Of a stretch of DNA of 64,000 nt, positions 56,950 to 64,000 are shown piece by piece; within the stretch, counting starts at the first letter, position 1, and the number at the start of each line of letters is the position of its first letter. The position numbers and the translations under genes were made by a program. The stretch lies in contig NZ_CP015225.1 of NCBI RefSeq assembly GCF_001623525.1, positions 1,054,001 through 1,118,000 on the forward strand, given 5' to 3'. The notes beneath the pieces are model-generated. The model was not told the origin of the DNA. It ran no database searches and saw only the letters and a list, made by a program, of their open reading frames with translations. The DNA comes from Pseudomonas fluorescens (lineage in GTDB: Bacteria > Pseudomonadota > Gammaproteobacteria > Pseudomonadales > Pseudomonadaceae).

Positions 56950-57558
56950 TCATTCGCAGATCTCCATAAGGTTCAGCAAATCTTCCGCGCACTCTTGCGC
57001 AGAAAGCGATTGAGACAGGCCGAGGCGCAGCGTCCCCCTATAGTCATAAACATAGCTCGTGGTTGAGTGAGACAGTGTGTACGTCGATCCGCTGGGAATT
57101 TTCTCGTAGGCCACATTGAACTCTTTCGCGGTGGCGGCCGTTTCCTTCGGCGTGCCGTAAAGGGCAACAAATGACGGATCAAAGGATTTGACGTAGGCAT
57201 CCAATATCGCTGGGGTATCCCGTTCGGGGTCTAAGGTGACAAATATGACCTGAAAACGCTCGCCGTCTTTGCCCATCATTTTTTTGATTTCTACCGCGCG
57301 AGCCAAGGCAGTGGGGACGATCGAAGGGGATTTGGTAAAGCCAAATATCACCATTGGCATCATGCCGCGAAAGCTTGAGAGCGACGTCTCATAGCCGTCG
57401 GTATCCGTTAACTTGAATGTGCGCCCAAGTATCTGATCACTCAGATCCTTGCCGTACTTGTACAGCGGCCTACCTCCAGAATCGCAGCCGGCCAGTAGGC
57501 TGAGACTCAATACTCCTAAGCCTGCAATAACCTTGCGGCGACTTACCAAAACACTCAT
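56950..57558 (-). CDS. SCO-family lipoprotein lacking both copper cysteines
   Basis: 202 residues, homologous along its length to the SCO protein at 38780. It has a lipobox (LSLLAGC, Cys25), so it should be an outer- or inner-membrane lipoprotein. At the copper site the pattern CPAVCP is replaced by SPSIVP: Ser77 and Val81 stand where Cys76 and Cys80 stand in the paralogue (codons TCC and GTC). The His (His164, TLSHST) remains. It cannot bind Cu as SCO does or act as thiol reductant by the usual mechanism. The frame is intact, so it may have another function. Confidence 0.85.
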   Translation of the reverse strand: MSVLVSRRKVIAGLGVLSLSLLAGCDSGGRPLYKYGKDLSDQILGRTFKLTDTDGYETSLSSFRGMMPMVIFGFTKSPSIVPTALARAVEIKKMMGKDGERFQVIFVTLDPERDTPAILDAYVKSFDPSFVALYGTPKETAATAKEFNVAYEKIPSGSTYTLSHSTTSYVYDYRGTLRLGLSQSLSAQECAEDLLNLMEICE

Positions 57559-57668
57559 TCGTCTAGGCTCGTTCGGTCACTGGTACGGTGTCGAAAAATG
57601 CCGCTCACTCGAATTTTGCTCCTTGAAAATGAAGTTGCCAGATGTTTAACGTGTCTTTCAGTTTGGCA

Positions 57669-57703
57669 ATATTAACTATTTACAATGATTTGTGCCAATA
57701 TGC
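57669..57703 (+). promoter_or_regulatory. GlxA-type promoter motif, copy C
   Basis: ATTAACTATTT, then TTTGTGCCAATATGC, with the same spacing as before copy B (53121). Confidence 0.6.
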
Positions 57704-57729
57704 GCCCATGACAAAGGCGGGAGCGGGCC

Positions 57730-58758
57730 GTGAAGAAAAAGACCAGTGCAACTCATCCAACTGTAGGTCGGACGCAAAAACGAGTGGTGATTTTGGCCAT
57801 GCCGCCCATAGATGCGCTCGACGTGGTTGGACCCGCAGATGTGTTCGCCTTTGCGAATAGTCTGTACGACAGGGAGGCTGCCCCCTACGTACTTGAGTTG
57901 GTTTGTTCGGATGCTAATGAACATCTAGAGAACAGCACCGGCTTCAAACTCACAGCGCACAGGACGCTTGCGCAAGAGCGCCTCGAAAACAAAGCAATCG
58001 ACACGTTGATCGTGGCTGCGGGCTGGGAAGTAATGGGTCAGCTTGATGAGGCGGCTATCACTTGGATTGGCTCGTAGTCCGAGACGGTGAGGCGCCTGTG
58101 TTCGATAAGTGTAGGTGCGTTCGCACTTGCCGAGGCAGGAGTCCTGGAGGGGCGTAAGGCCACGACGCATTGGCAGATGACGCGCGCGCTGGCTGAGCGC
58201 TATCCAAATGTGCAGGTTGATCCAGATCTGATCTGGGTCAAAGACGGTAATGTGTACACGTCGGCTGGCACATCCGCCGGGATCGATCTTGCGCTGGCAT
58301 TGGTCAGCGAAGATTTAGGCGATGACGTCGCTTTGGACATTGCGAAAAACCTGCTCCTGTTCTTGCGGCGTCCTGGTGGACAGGCGCAGTTCAGTGTCAC
58401 CAGTCGGTCGCAGGATGTACCCGGTACGAATCTGGGTGAGCTATGCCAGTGGATCAGGGAAAATCTAAATTCGGAACTGTCAGTCGAAGCACTGGCCGGC
58501 AGGCTTTCCACAAGCATCAGGACGTTATTACGCATGTTCCAGCAAGAGCTGCAAACTTCGCCGGCAAAGTACGTCGAGGACGTTAGGGTGGAAGCAGCCT
58601 GTAGAGAACTTGAGCTTGGAGGGCAGTCGATATCAGAAGTCGCGCGTCGCTGTGGTTACCATAGCGTGGATGTCCTAAGGAATGCATTTGTGCGACGTCT
58701 TGGGGTTAGCCCTGCGGAATACGCACAACGCTTCTCCCGAAATGGCGAGTTGACCTAA
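57730..58758 (+). pseudogene. GlxA-family regulator, copy C, amber codon at 116
   Basis: 1029 bases, exactly the length of copy B, in one frame. The only disruption is a TAG at 58075-58077, codon 116, where copy B has AAG: a single base change. Both halves are otherwise well kept (VVILAMPPIDALDVVGPADV; STSIRTLLRMFQQELQTSPA, RCGYHSVDVLRNAFVRRLGV). The DJ-1 cysteine is also changed, with SISVGAF in place of SICVGAF (Cys127 to Ser). It starts at a GTG with GGGAGCGGG upstream, as in copy B. Either a young pseudogene or read through by suppression. It is divergent from the Cys-less SCO gene. Confidence 0.9.
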
Positions 58759-59031
58759 GCGTTGTAAATAGTCAGAGCTTTAGGGGCTTGTATCTCTACC
58801 AGTTTCCCATTGTCGTTTATGCCAATGGACTCAGCGTCGTCATTGGATTGTTCGGCAGTGCAGTCCAGCAGGTGATACTGCAATCCAGCCCACCCAAGTA
58901 GTTGCCGAGCCATCTAACTTAATCTGCCGCTAGTCGATCAGACGCCCTCGTTTCAGAGGTGTTTCGCGAGAATCTTCGATCAGGGCTGAGGATGGTTTTA
59001 GTTTGTCCCCGTATGAAAAATTTGAATGGCG

Positions 59032-59610
59032 CTACGCAGCCCGTTCTTTTGGTGCGGGAGCAGTAGGCCAAGCACTGATCACCGACTGCAGAAACTGCTC
59101 GGATAACTCAGGCTTGTTCAACGCCCTGGCAATCAGCATGGCCCCTGCGATCGATGACAGGATGCGCAGCGATTCCAGATACTTCTCGTCATGGCTTTCC
59201 CCATCGACCAACGCCATCAACGTTTCGATCAAGCGTTCGACGCCTTTGGTGAAGGAAACACTGACGGTCCCACCCGTGCGGGCCACGTCGGCGCCCAGCG
59301 CGGGGATAGGGCAGCCCTCGGTCCAGTTATCAAGATGCGCTTGCGTCAAGTAACCCTTGATCAGTTCGGGAATGGATTTGGCGTTTTGCCAGTCCTGGAT
59401 ATTGGACTCGAACGTCCGACTGACGGCCTCTGAGGCTAGTTGTTCCTTGCCGCCCGGAAACTGTCCGTAGAAGCCGCCATGGGTCAGGCCCACGGAGCGC
59501 GACAGTTCACCAATGCCGATGCCATCGATGCCCTTTTCCCGATACAGCCGGGACGCAGCCGTGAGGATCGCTTCTTTGTTCGCGGCGGCCTGGTCTTTTG
59601 TGACTTTCAT
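59032..59610 (-). CDS. TetR-family regulator near mexEF
   Basis: 192 residues from the ATG at 59608-59610 (GGAGCAG site). The helix-turn-helix reads LTAASRLYREKGIDGIGIGE, then LSRSVGLTHGGFYGQFPGGK. The C-terminal domain has CPIPALGADVARTGG, typical of the TetR group with 'GC-x-x-P-A-L' (TetR_C_33-like), found beside efflux genes. It is divergent from the MexT-like fragment and the mexEF genes and may control them. The frame is open upstream to 60054, but that part overlaps the LysR fragment and is not coding. Confidence 0.87.
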   Translation of the reverse strand: MKVTKDQAAANKEAILTAASRLYREKGIDGIGIGELSRSVGLTHGGFYGQFPGGKEQLASEAVSRTFESNIQDWQNAKSIPELIKGYLTQAHLDNWTEGCPIPALGADVARTGGTVSVSFTKGVERLIETLMALVDGESHDEKYLESLRILSSIAGAMLIARALNKPELSEQFLQSVISAWPTAPAPKERAA

Positions 59611-59782
59611 GAGACTGCTCCTGTAGCCCAGTCGGTTGCACTTGGGAAAAGCATCGCTGAGAGGCTGGTATTTATTATGGGCGTCATATAAGGTCGTTGC
59701 AATGGCTTTGCCCGAATCGACGCAAGTCTGTCGGATCCCGAGCCTGTGGCTCAAGTTGAAAATCTCTACGTGGACCGGACTC

Positions 59783-60061
59783 ATGAATCGTAATGATCTG
59801 CGCAGTATCGATCTGAACCTGTTGGTGGTGTTCGAGGCGCTCATCCAGGAACGTAATCTCACCCGCGCCGCCAAGCAATTATCCTTGGGCCAGCCTGCGG
59901 TCAGCGCGGCGCTGGTGCGTTTGCGCAAGCTGTTCAACGACCCTTTGTTCGAGCGCATCGGTCGCCGGATGGTGCCCACTAAGCGAGCGTTGAATGCTGC
60001 GCAGGCGTTGGGGCCGGCGCTGGATTCCGTTTGTACCGTGCTCACCAATACCAAGGTTTAA
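59783..60061 (+). pseudogene. MexT-like LysR regulator, N-terminal fragment
   Basis: 92 codons only: MNRNDLRSIDLNLLVVFEAL, then NLTRAAKQLSLGQPAVSAAL and VRLRKLFNDPLFERIGRRM. It stops after LTNTKV. This is a full LysR helix-turn-helix plus linker but no effector domain. The sequence resembles MexT, which normally sits directly before mexEF-oprN, exactly this position. The stop at 60059-60061 follows a break in homology, so the 3' part has been deleted. It is similar to the LysR relic at 46441. Confidence 0.8.
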
Positions 60062-60091
60062 GCGGGATCGATCCTTTTTTTACCCTTAAAC

Positions 60092-60124
60092 ATGATGGTC
60101 ATCATTATTGTTGATAGCCAACTT
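60092..60124 (+). promoter_or_regulatory. possible MexT-type box before mexE
   Basis: ATCA, five bases, GTTGAT, four bases, AACTT (60101-60124). As I recall, the MexT consensus is ATCA-N5-GTCGAT-N4-ACYAT, so the first two blocks match with one change. An inverted repeat ATGATG-GT-CATCAT overlaps it (60092-60105). It is 78 bp before mexE. Confidence 0.55.
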
Positions 60125-60201
60125 CACTCCGTTCAATTCGTCGCGACCTCGCGCGACGCCGAGAATCCGGAAATTCCCAAACCGTCTGGCGGACACTACC
60201 T

Positions 60202-61434
60202 ATGGAACAGTCACTCAAACCTTTGCGTTATCCCCTTGCTGCACTGGCGCTGGTAGTGCTTACCGCGTGTGAACGCACACCCAATGCCGCCCAGGCGCCG
60301 GGTGCGCCGCACGTCACCGTGGCCAAGGTGCTGGAGCAACCCATTACCGAATGGGACGAAGTCACCGCCCGCCTGGAAGCGCCGGAAACCGTCGAGGTTC
60401 GTCCTCGGGTAACCGGGCAGATTGATCGCGTAGCCTTTAACGACGGCGCGCTGGTGAAGAAGGGCGATTTGCTGTTCCAGATTGACCCACGCCCGTTCGA
60501 ACACGAAGTGCATCGCATCGAGGCGCAGCTGCAACAGGCGCGCGCCACCCTGGTCCGCACCGGCAACGAAGCGCAGCGGGGCCAGCGCTTGTTGAGCAGT
60601 AACGCGATCTCCGCCGAGCTGGCCGACACCCGCACCACCACCGCGCAGGAAGCCCGGGCCGGGGTCGATGCCATTCAGGCGCAGTTGGACCTGGCGCGCT
60701 TGAACCTCAGTTTCACCCGCGTCACCGCACCGATCACTGGCCGGGTCAGCCGGGCGGAAATCACCGCCGGCAATATCGTGACCGCCGACACCACACCGCT
60801 GACCAGCGTGGTCTCCACCGACAAGGTCTACGCCTATTTCGATGCGGACGAACGCATGTTCCTCAAATACAGCCTGCTTTCCCGCCAAGGGCAGCGCGGT
60901 CAAGCCACGCCGGTGTACATGGGTTTGTCGAACGAGGAGGGCAACAGTCACCTCGGGCAGATGAACTTTGTCGACAACCAGGTCAATCCGAAAACCGGCA
61001 CCATTCGTGGTCGCGCGGTGTTCGATAACGCTGACGGGCAGTACACCCCCGGTCTGTATGCGCGCTTGAAACTGGTGGGCAGCGCCGCCTATCCCGGCCT
61101 GCTGATCAAAGATGAAGCGGTGGGCACCGACCTCGGCAAAAAATTCGTGCTGGTGGTCGATCAGGACAACAAGGCTGTTTATCGCAGCGTCGATTTGGGA
61201 CCGAAACTTGAAGGCTTACGCATCGTGCGCAGCGGTCTGCAAAAAGACGATCGTATCGTCATCAACGGCCTGCAGCGCGTGCGGCCCGGCGCGGTGATCA
61301 GTCCTGAGGATGCGCCAATGGCGAGTCCTGAAGTCGTGTCGATCCTTGAGCAAAAACGTCAGGCGATTGAAGCCTCCCATCAGCCGGTTTCCACGCAATC
61401 ACCTGCACTAGCAGCCGCCGCACCTCGCGGATAA
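60202..61434 (+). CDS. mexE: RND efflux periplasmic adaptor, MexE-type
   Basis: 410 residues. It is a lipoprotein (lipobox around Cys23, VVLTACER). The biotinyl-lipoyl and hairpin segments of membrane-fusion proteins follow: APETVEVRPRVTGQIDRV, KKGDLLFQIDPRPFEHEV, LDLARLNLSFTRVTAPITGR. The beta-barrel part contains NPKTGTIRGRAVFDNADGQY. It joins the inner-membrane pump MexF to an OprN-type outer-membrane channel. The mexF start is 11 bp downstream, so the two are an operon; the channel gene would lie outside the window. The likely regulator MexT is only a fragment here. Confidence 0.9.
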   Translation: MEQSLKPLRYPLAALALVVLTACERTPNAAQAPGAPHVTVAKVLEQPITEWDEVTARLEAPETVEVRPRVTGQIDRVAFNDGALVKKGDLLFQIDPRPFEHEVHRIEAQLQQARATLVRTGNEAQRGQRLLSSNAISAELADTRTTTAQEARAGVDAIQAQLDLARLNLSFTRVTAPITGRVSRAEITAGNIVTADTTPLTSVVSTDKVYAYFDADERMFLKYSLLSRQGQRGQATPVYMGLSNEEGNSHLGQMNFVDNQVNPKTGTIRGRAVFDNADGQYTPGLYARLKLVGSAAYPGLLIKDEAVGTDLGKKFVLVVDQDNKAVYRSVDLGPKLEGLRIVRSGLQKDDRIVINGLQRVRPGAVISPEDAPMASPEVVSILEQKRQAIEASHQPVSTQSPALAAAAPRG

Positions 61435-61445
61435 GGAGCACCGAC

Positions 61446-64000
61446 ATGAAGTTTTCCCAGTTCTTTATCACGCGACCGATCTTTGCGGCGGTGCTGTCGC
61501 TGCTTATCCTGATTGCCGGCGCGATCTCGCTGTTCCAGCTGCCGATCAGCGAATACCCGGAAGTGGTGCCACCCACCGTGGTCGTCCATGCCAACTACCC
61601 CGGCGCCAACCCGAAAGTCATTGGTGAAACTGTAGCAGCGCCTCTGGAGCAAGCCATCACCGGCGTCGAGAACATGTTGTACATGTCCTCGCAATCCACG
61701 GCGGATGGCCGACTCACCCTCACCGTGACGTTCGCTCTGGGCACTGATCTGGATAACGCCCAAGTTCAGGTGCAGAACCGTGTGACCCGCACCGAACCCA
61801 AGCTGCCCGAGGAAGTGACGCGTATCGGCATCACCGTCGACAAGGCCTCTCCCGAGCTGACCTTGCTGGTGCATTTGGTGTCACCGGATAAGCGCTACGA
61901 CATGCTCTACCTGTCGAACTACGCGATTCTCAACGTCAAGGATGAGCTGTCGCGCCTGGACGGTATCGGTGACGTGAAGATGTTCGGTATCGGTGATTAC
62001 TCGCTGCGTATCTGGCTCGATCCGAACAAGACCGCTTCGCGCAATTTGACCGCAACCGATGTGGTCAACGCAGTGCGCGAGCAGAACCGTCAGGTCGCCG
62101 CCGGGCAGCTGGGTTCGCCGCCTGCGCCAAATGCCACTAGCTTCCAGATGTCGATCAACTCCCAAGGGCGGTTGGTCAGCGAAGAAGAGTTCGAGAACGT
62201 GATTATCCGCAGCGGTCCGGACGGCGAGATCACGCGCCTGAAAGACATCGGCCGGGTCGAACTGGGTTCCAACCAGTATGCCTTGCGCGCCTTGCTCAAT
62301 AACGAGGAAGCGGTGGCGATGCCGATCTTCCAGCGTCCGGGCTCGAATGCGATCGACATCTCCAACCAGGTGCGGGCGAAGATGGCGGAGCTGAAGAAGA
62401 GTTTCCCGGAAGGCATGGACTACGAGATCGTCTATGATCCGACGATCTTCGTGCGCAGTTCGATCGAGGCGGTGGTTCACACCTTGTTCGAAGCGCTAAT
62501 CCTCGTGGTGCTGGTGGTCATTCTGTTCCTGCAAACCTGGCGCGCCTCGATCATTCCGCTGGTCGCGGTGCCGGTGTCGCTGATCGGTACGTTTGCCGTG
62601 ATGCACCTGTTCGGGTTTTCGCTGAATGCGTTATCGCTGTTCGGCCTGGTGTTGGCGATCGGGATCGTGGTCGATGATGCGATCGTGGTGGTGGAGAACG
62701 TCGAACGAAACATCGAGTCGGGGCTTGAACCGGTCGAAGCAACCAAAAAAGCCATGGGCGAGGTCACCGGGCCGATCATTGCCACGGCACTGGTGCTGTG
62801 TGCGGTGTTCGTGCCCGCAGCCTTTATCTCGGGCTTGACCGGGCAGTTCTACAAACAGTTCGCCCTGACCATTGCCATCTCCACCGTGATCTCGGCGTTC
62901 AACTCCCTGACCTTGTCGCCGGCATTGGCCGCGGTGTTGCTCAAGGCACACGGCGCGCCGAAAGACCGCTTCTCCAAAGTGCTGGATCGTCTGCTCGGTG
63001 GCTGGCTGTTCAAACCCTTCAACCGCTTCTTCGACAAGGCCAGCCATGGCTACGTAATTGCCGTGGCCAAGGTCATTCGGGGCAGCAGCGTGGCCTTGCT
63101 GGTCTATGCCGGCCTGATCGCAATGACGTACGTGGGCTTCAGCACCACGCCAACCGGCTTCGTGCCGACCCAGGACAAAAAGTACTTGGTAACCTTTGCG
63201 CAATTGCCGGACGCGGCGAGCCTTGATCGCACCGAGTCGGTGATCCGGCGCATGAGCACCATCGCGATGAACGAGCCGGGCTTCGACAGCGCCGTGGCGT
63301 TCCCGGGCCTGTCGATCAATGGGTTCACCAACAGCTCGAACGCCGGCATTGCCTTCATCGGCTTGCGGCCCTTCGACGAGCGCAAAGACCCGAGCCTGTC
63401 CGCCGGCGCGATTTCCGCTTCGCTGAACGCCAAGTTCGGTGGCATCCAGGACGCCTACATCGCGGTGTTCCCGCCGCCGCCCGTGCAGGGCCTGGGCACC
63501 ATCGGCGGGTTCCGTTTGCAGATCGAGGACCGCGGCAACCTGGGTTACGAAGAGCTGTACAAAGAGACCATGAACATCATCGGTAAGAGCCGCAGTGTTC
63601 CGGAGCTGGCCAATTTGTTCACCAGCTACACCGTCAACGTGCCGCAGGTCGACGCTGCGATTGATCGGGAAAAAGCCAAGATCCATGGCGTGGCCATCAA
63701 CGACATCTTCGACACATTACAGGTGTACCTGGGCTCACTGTATGCCAACGACTTCAACCGTTTCGGGCGGACCTATCAGGTCAACGTGCAGGCCGAACAG
63801 CAGTTCCGCCAGGAACCGGAGCAGATCGGTCAGTTGAAAGTGCGTAACAACAAAGGCGAAATGATCCCGCTGGCCACGTTCGTCAAGGTCAGCCCGACGT
63901 CGGGGCCTGATCGAGTTATGCACTACAACGGCTTCATCACCGCGGAAATCAACGGCGGCGCCGCGCCGGGCTACAGCTCAGGCCAGGCCCAGGCGGCGAT
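61446..64000 (+). CDS. mexF: RND efflux pump MexF-type, 5' part (partial)
   Basis: The reading frame runs from the ATG at 61446 to the window end, 851 codons, without a stop. N-terminus MKFSQFFITRPIFAAVLSLL, the first membrane helix, then the porter domain (YPEVVPPTVVVHANYPGANP; QSTADGRLTLTVTF), the central membrane block with the proton-relay LAIGIVVDDAIVVVENVER (the paired Asp), and the second porter domain. Such pumps export chloramphenicol, quinolones and trimethoprim, and are induced by disulfide and nitrosative stress in P. aeruginosa. All visible parts look intact. Confidence 0.93.
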   Translation, partial: MKFSQFFITRPIFAAVLSLLILIAGAISLFQLPISEYPEVVPPTVVVHANYPGANPKVIGETVAAPLEQAITGVENMLYMSSQSTADGRLTLTVTFALGTDLDNAQVQVQNRVTRTEPKLPEEVTRIGITVDKASPELTLLVHLVSPDKRYDMLYLSNYAILNVKDELSRLDGIGDVKMFGIGDYSLRIWLDPNKTASRNLTATDVVNAVREQNRQVAAGQLGSPPAPNATSFQMSINSQGRLVSEEEFENVIIRSGPDGEITRLKDIGRVELGSNQYALRALLNNEEAVAMPIFQRPGSNAIDISNQVRAKMAELKKSFPEGMDYEIVYDPTIFVRSSIEAVVHTLFEALILVVLVVILFLQTWRASIIPLVAVPVSLIGTFAVMHLFGFSLNALSLFGLVLAIGIVVDDAIVVVENVERNIESGLEPVEATKKAMGEVTGPIIATALVLCAVFVPAAFISGLTGQFYKQFALTIAISTVISAFNSLTLSPALAAVLLKAHGAPKDRFSKVLDRLLGGWLFKPFNRFFDKASHGYVIAVAKVIRGSSVALLVYAGLIAMTYVGFSTTPTGFVPTQDKKYLVTFAQLPDAASLDRTESVIRRMSTIAMNEPGFDSAVAFPGLSINGFTNSSNAGIAFIGLRPFDERKDPSLSAGAISASLNAKFGGIQDAYIAVFPPPPVQGLGTIGGFRLQIEDRGNLGYEELYKETMNIIGKSRSVPELANLFTSYTVNVPQVDAAIDREKAKIHGVAINDIFDTLQVYLGSLYANDFNRFGRTYQVNVQAEQQFRQEPEQIGQLKVRNNKGEMIPLATFVKVSPTSGPDRVMHYNGFITAEINGGAAPGYSSGQAQAA

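Noticed and set aside
58759..59031. Gene between GlxA-C and the TetR
   Set aside because: No frame of useful length or content is present in these 273 bases.
59611..60054. Long upstream extension of the TetR gene at 59032
   Set aside because: It runs antisense to the LysR fragment and lacks TetR similarity; the TetR start at 59610 has its own ribosome site.
61446..64000. Long minus-strand frames opposite mexF
   Set aside because: They are mirror frames in G+C-rich DNA; the mexF protein explains the region fully.
1..64000. CRISPR arrays
   Set aside because: No regularly spaced direct repeats and no cas genes were seen on reading; the only short direct repeat is the pair at 1624-1644.

Overview
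The window looks like a Pseudomonas chromosome, probably of the fluorescens group. Reasons: a MexEF-type RND efflux operon preceded by a MexT-like regulator fragment, conjugation genes of the Pseudomonas ICE families PFL_4710 and PFL_4711, typical Pseudomonas IS66 genes, and GlxA-type regulators with strong GGAG ribosome sites. These assignments come from recognising protein motifs by eye; no search was run.

Left part (1 to about 17.7 kb): the end of a TetR gene and a secreted metallo-beta-lactamase-fold protein lie before a gene-poor stretch with a probable integrase relic, integrase-type direct repeats and a transposase relic. A defence-like island follows. It holds a trypsin-like protease, divergent from a three-gene plus-strand cluster (papain/transglutaminase-like protein, HEPN Abi_C-like protein, HEIGH zinc peptidase); an IS66 element; a TauE/SafE permease; a two-gene Hachiman system (hamA, hamB); and, divergent from Hachiman, a 997-residue PHP-plus-SMC-like ATPase. 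A truncated IS66 end abuts a broken gene at 17.2-17.6 kb.

Middle (17.9 to 27.7 kb): a decayed integrative conjugative element. It has a MobH relaxase, an ArdC-like protein, DUF3742, TraG_N, the PFL_4711 and PFL_4710 families, an XRE repressor and small cargo genes. Coupling protein, T4SS ATPase and integrase are not seen, so the element is probably not self-transmissible. A fragment of an HU gene lies at its right side.

Right part (28 to 59 kb): a dense redox/detoxification region made of repeated modules. It has three NmrA-type loci (one a relic), three SDRs, two HD-domain proteins, a beta-carbonic-anhydrase-like protein, nitroreductase, old yellow enzyme, aldehyde dehydrogenase, glutathione transferase, haloacid dehalogenase, SCO and PCu(A)C copper proteins, a DUF2182/DUF1326 pair and four GlxA-type (DJ-1 plus AraC) regulators. 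Local regulators (TetR, MarR, GlxA) sit beside clear palindromic operators. Many fragments of these same genes (SCO, MFS, GST, NmrA, MarR, LysR, amidase, alpha/beta hydrolase, HU) lie between the intact copies, pointing to repeated duplication and decay. One GlxA copy has a single in-frame amber codon and one SCO copy has lost both copper-binding cysteines.

Right edge (59 to 64 kb): a TetR gene, a 92-codon MexT-like fragment with a possible MexT box, mexE and the first 851 codons of mexF, which runs off the window.
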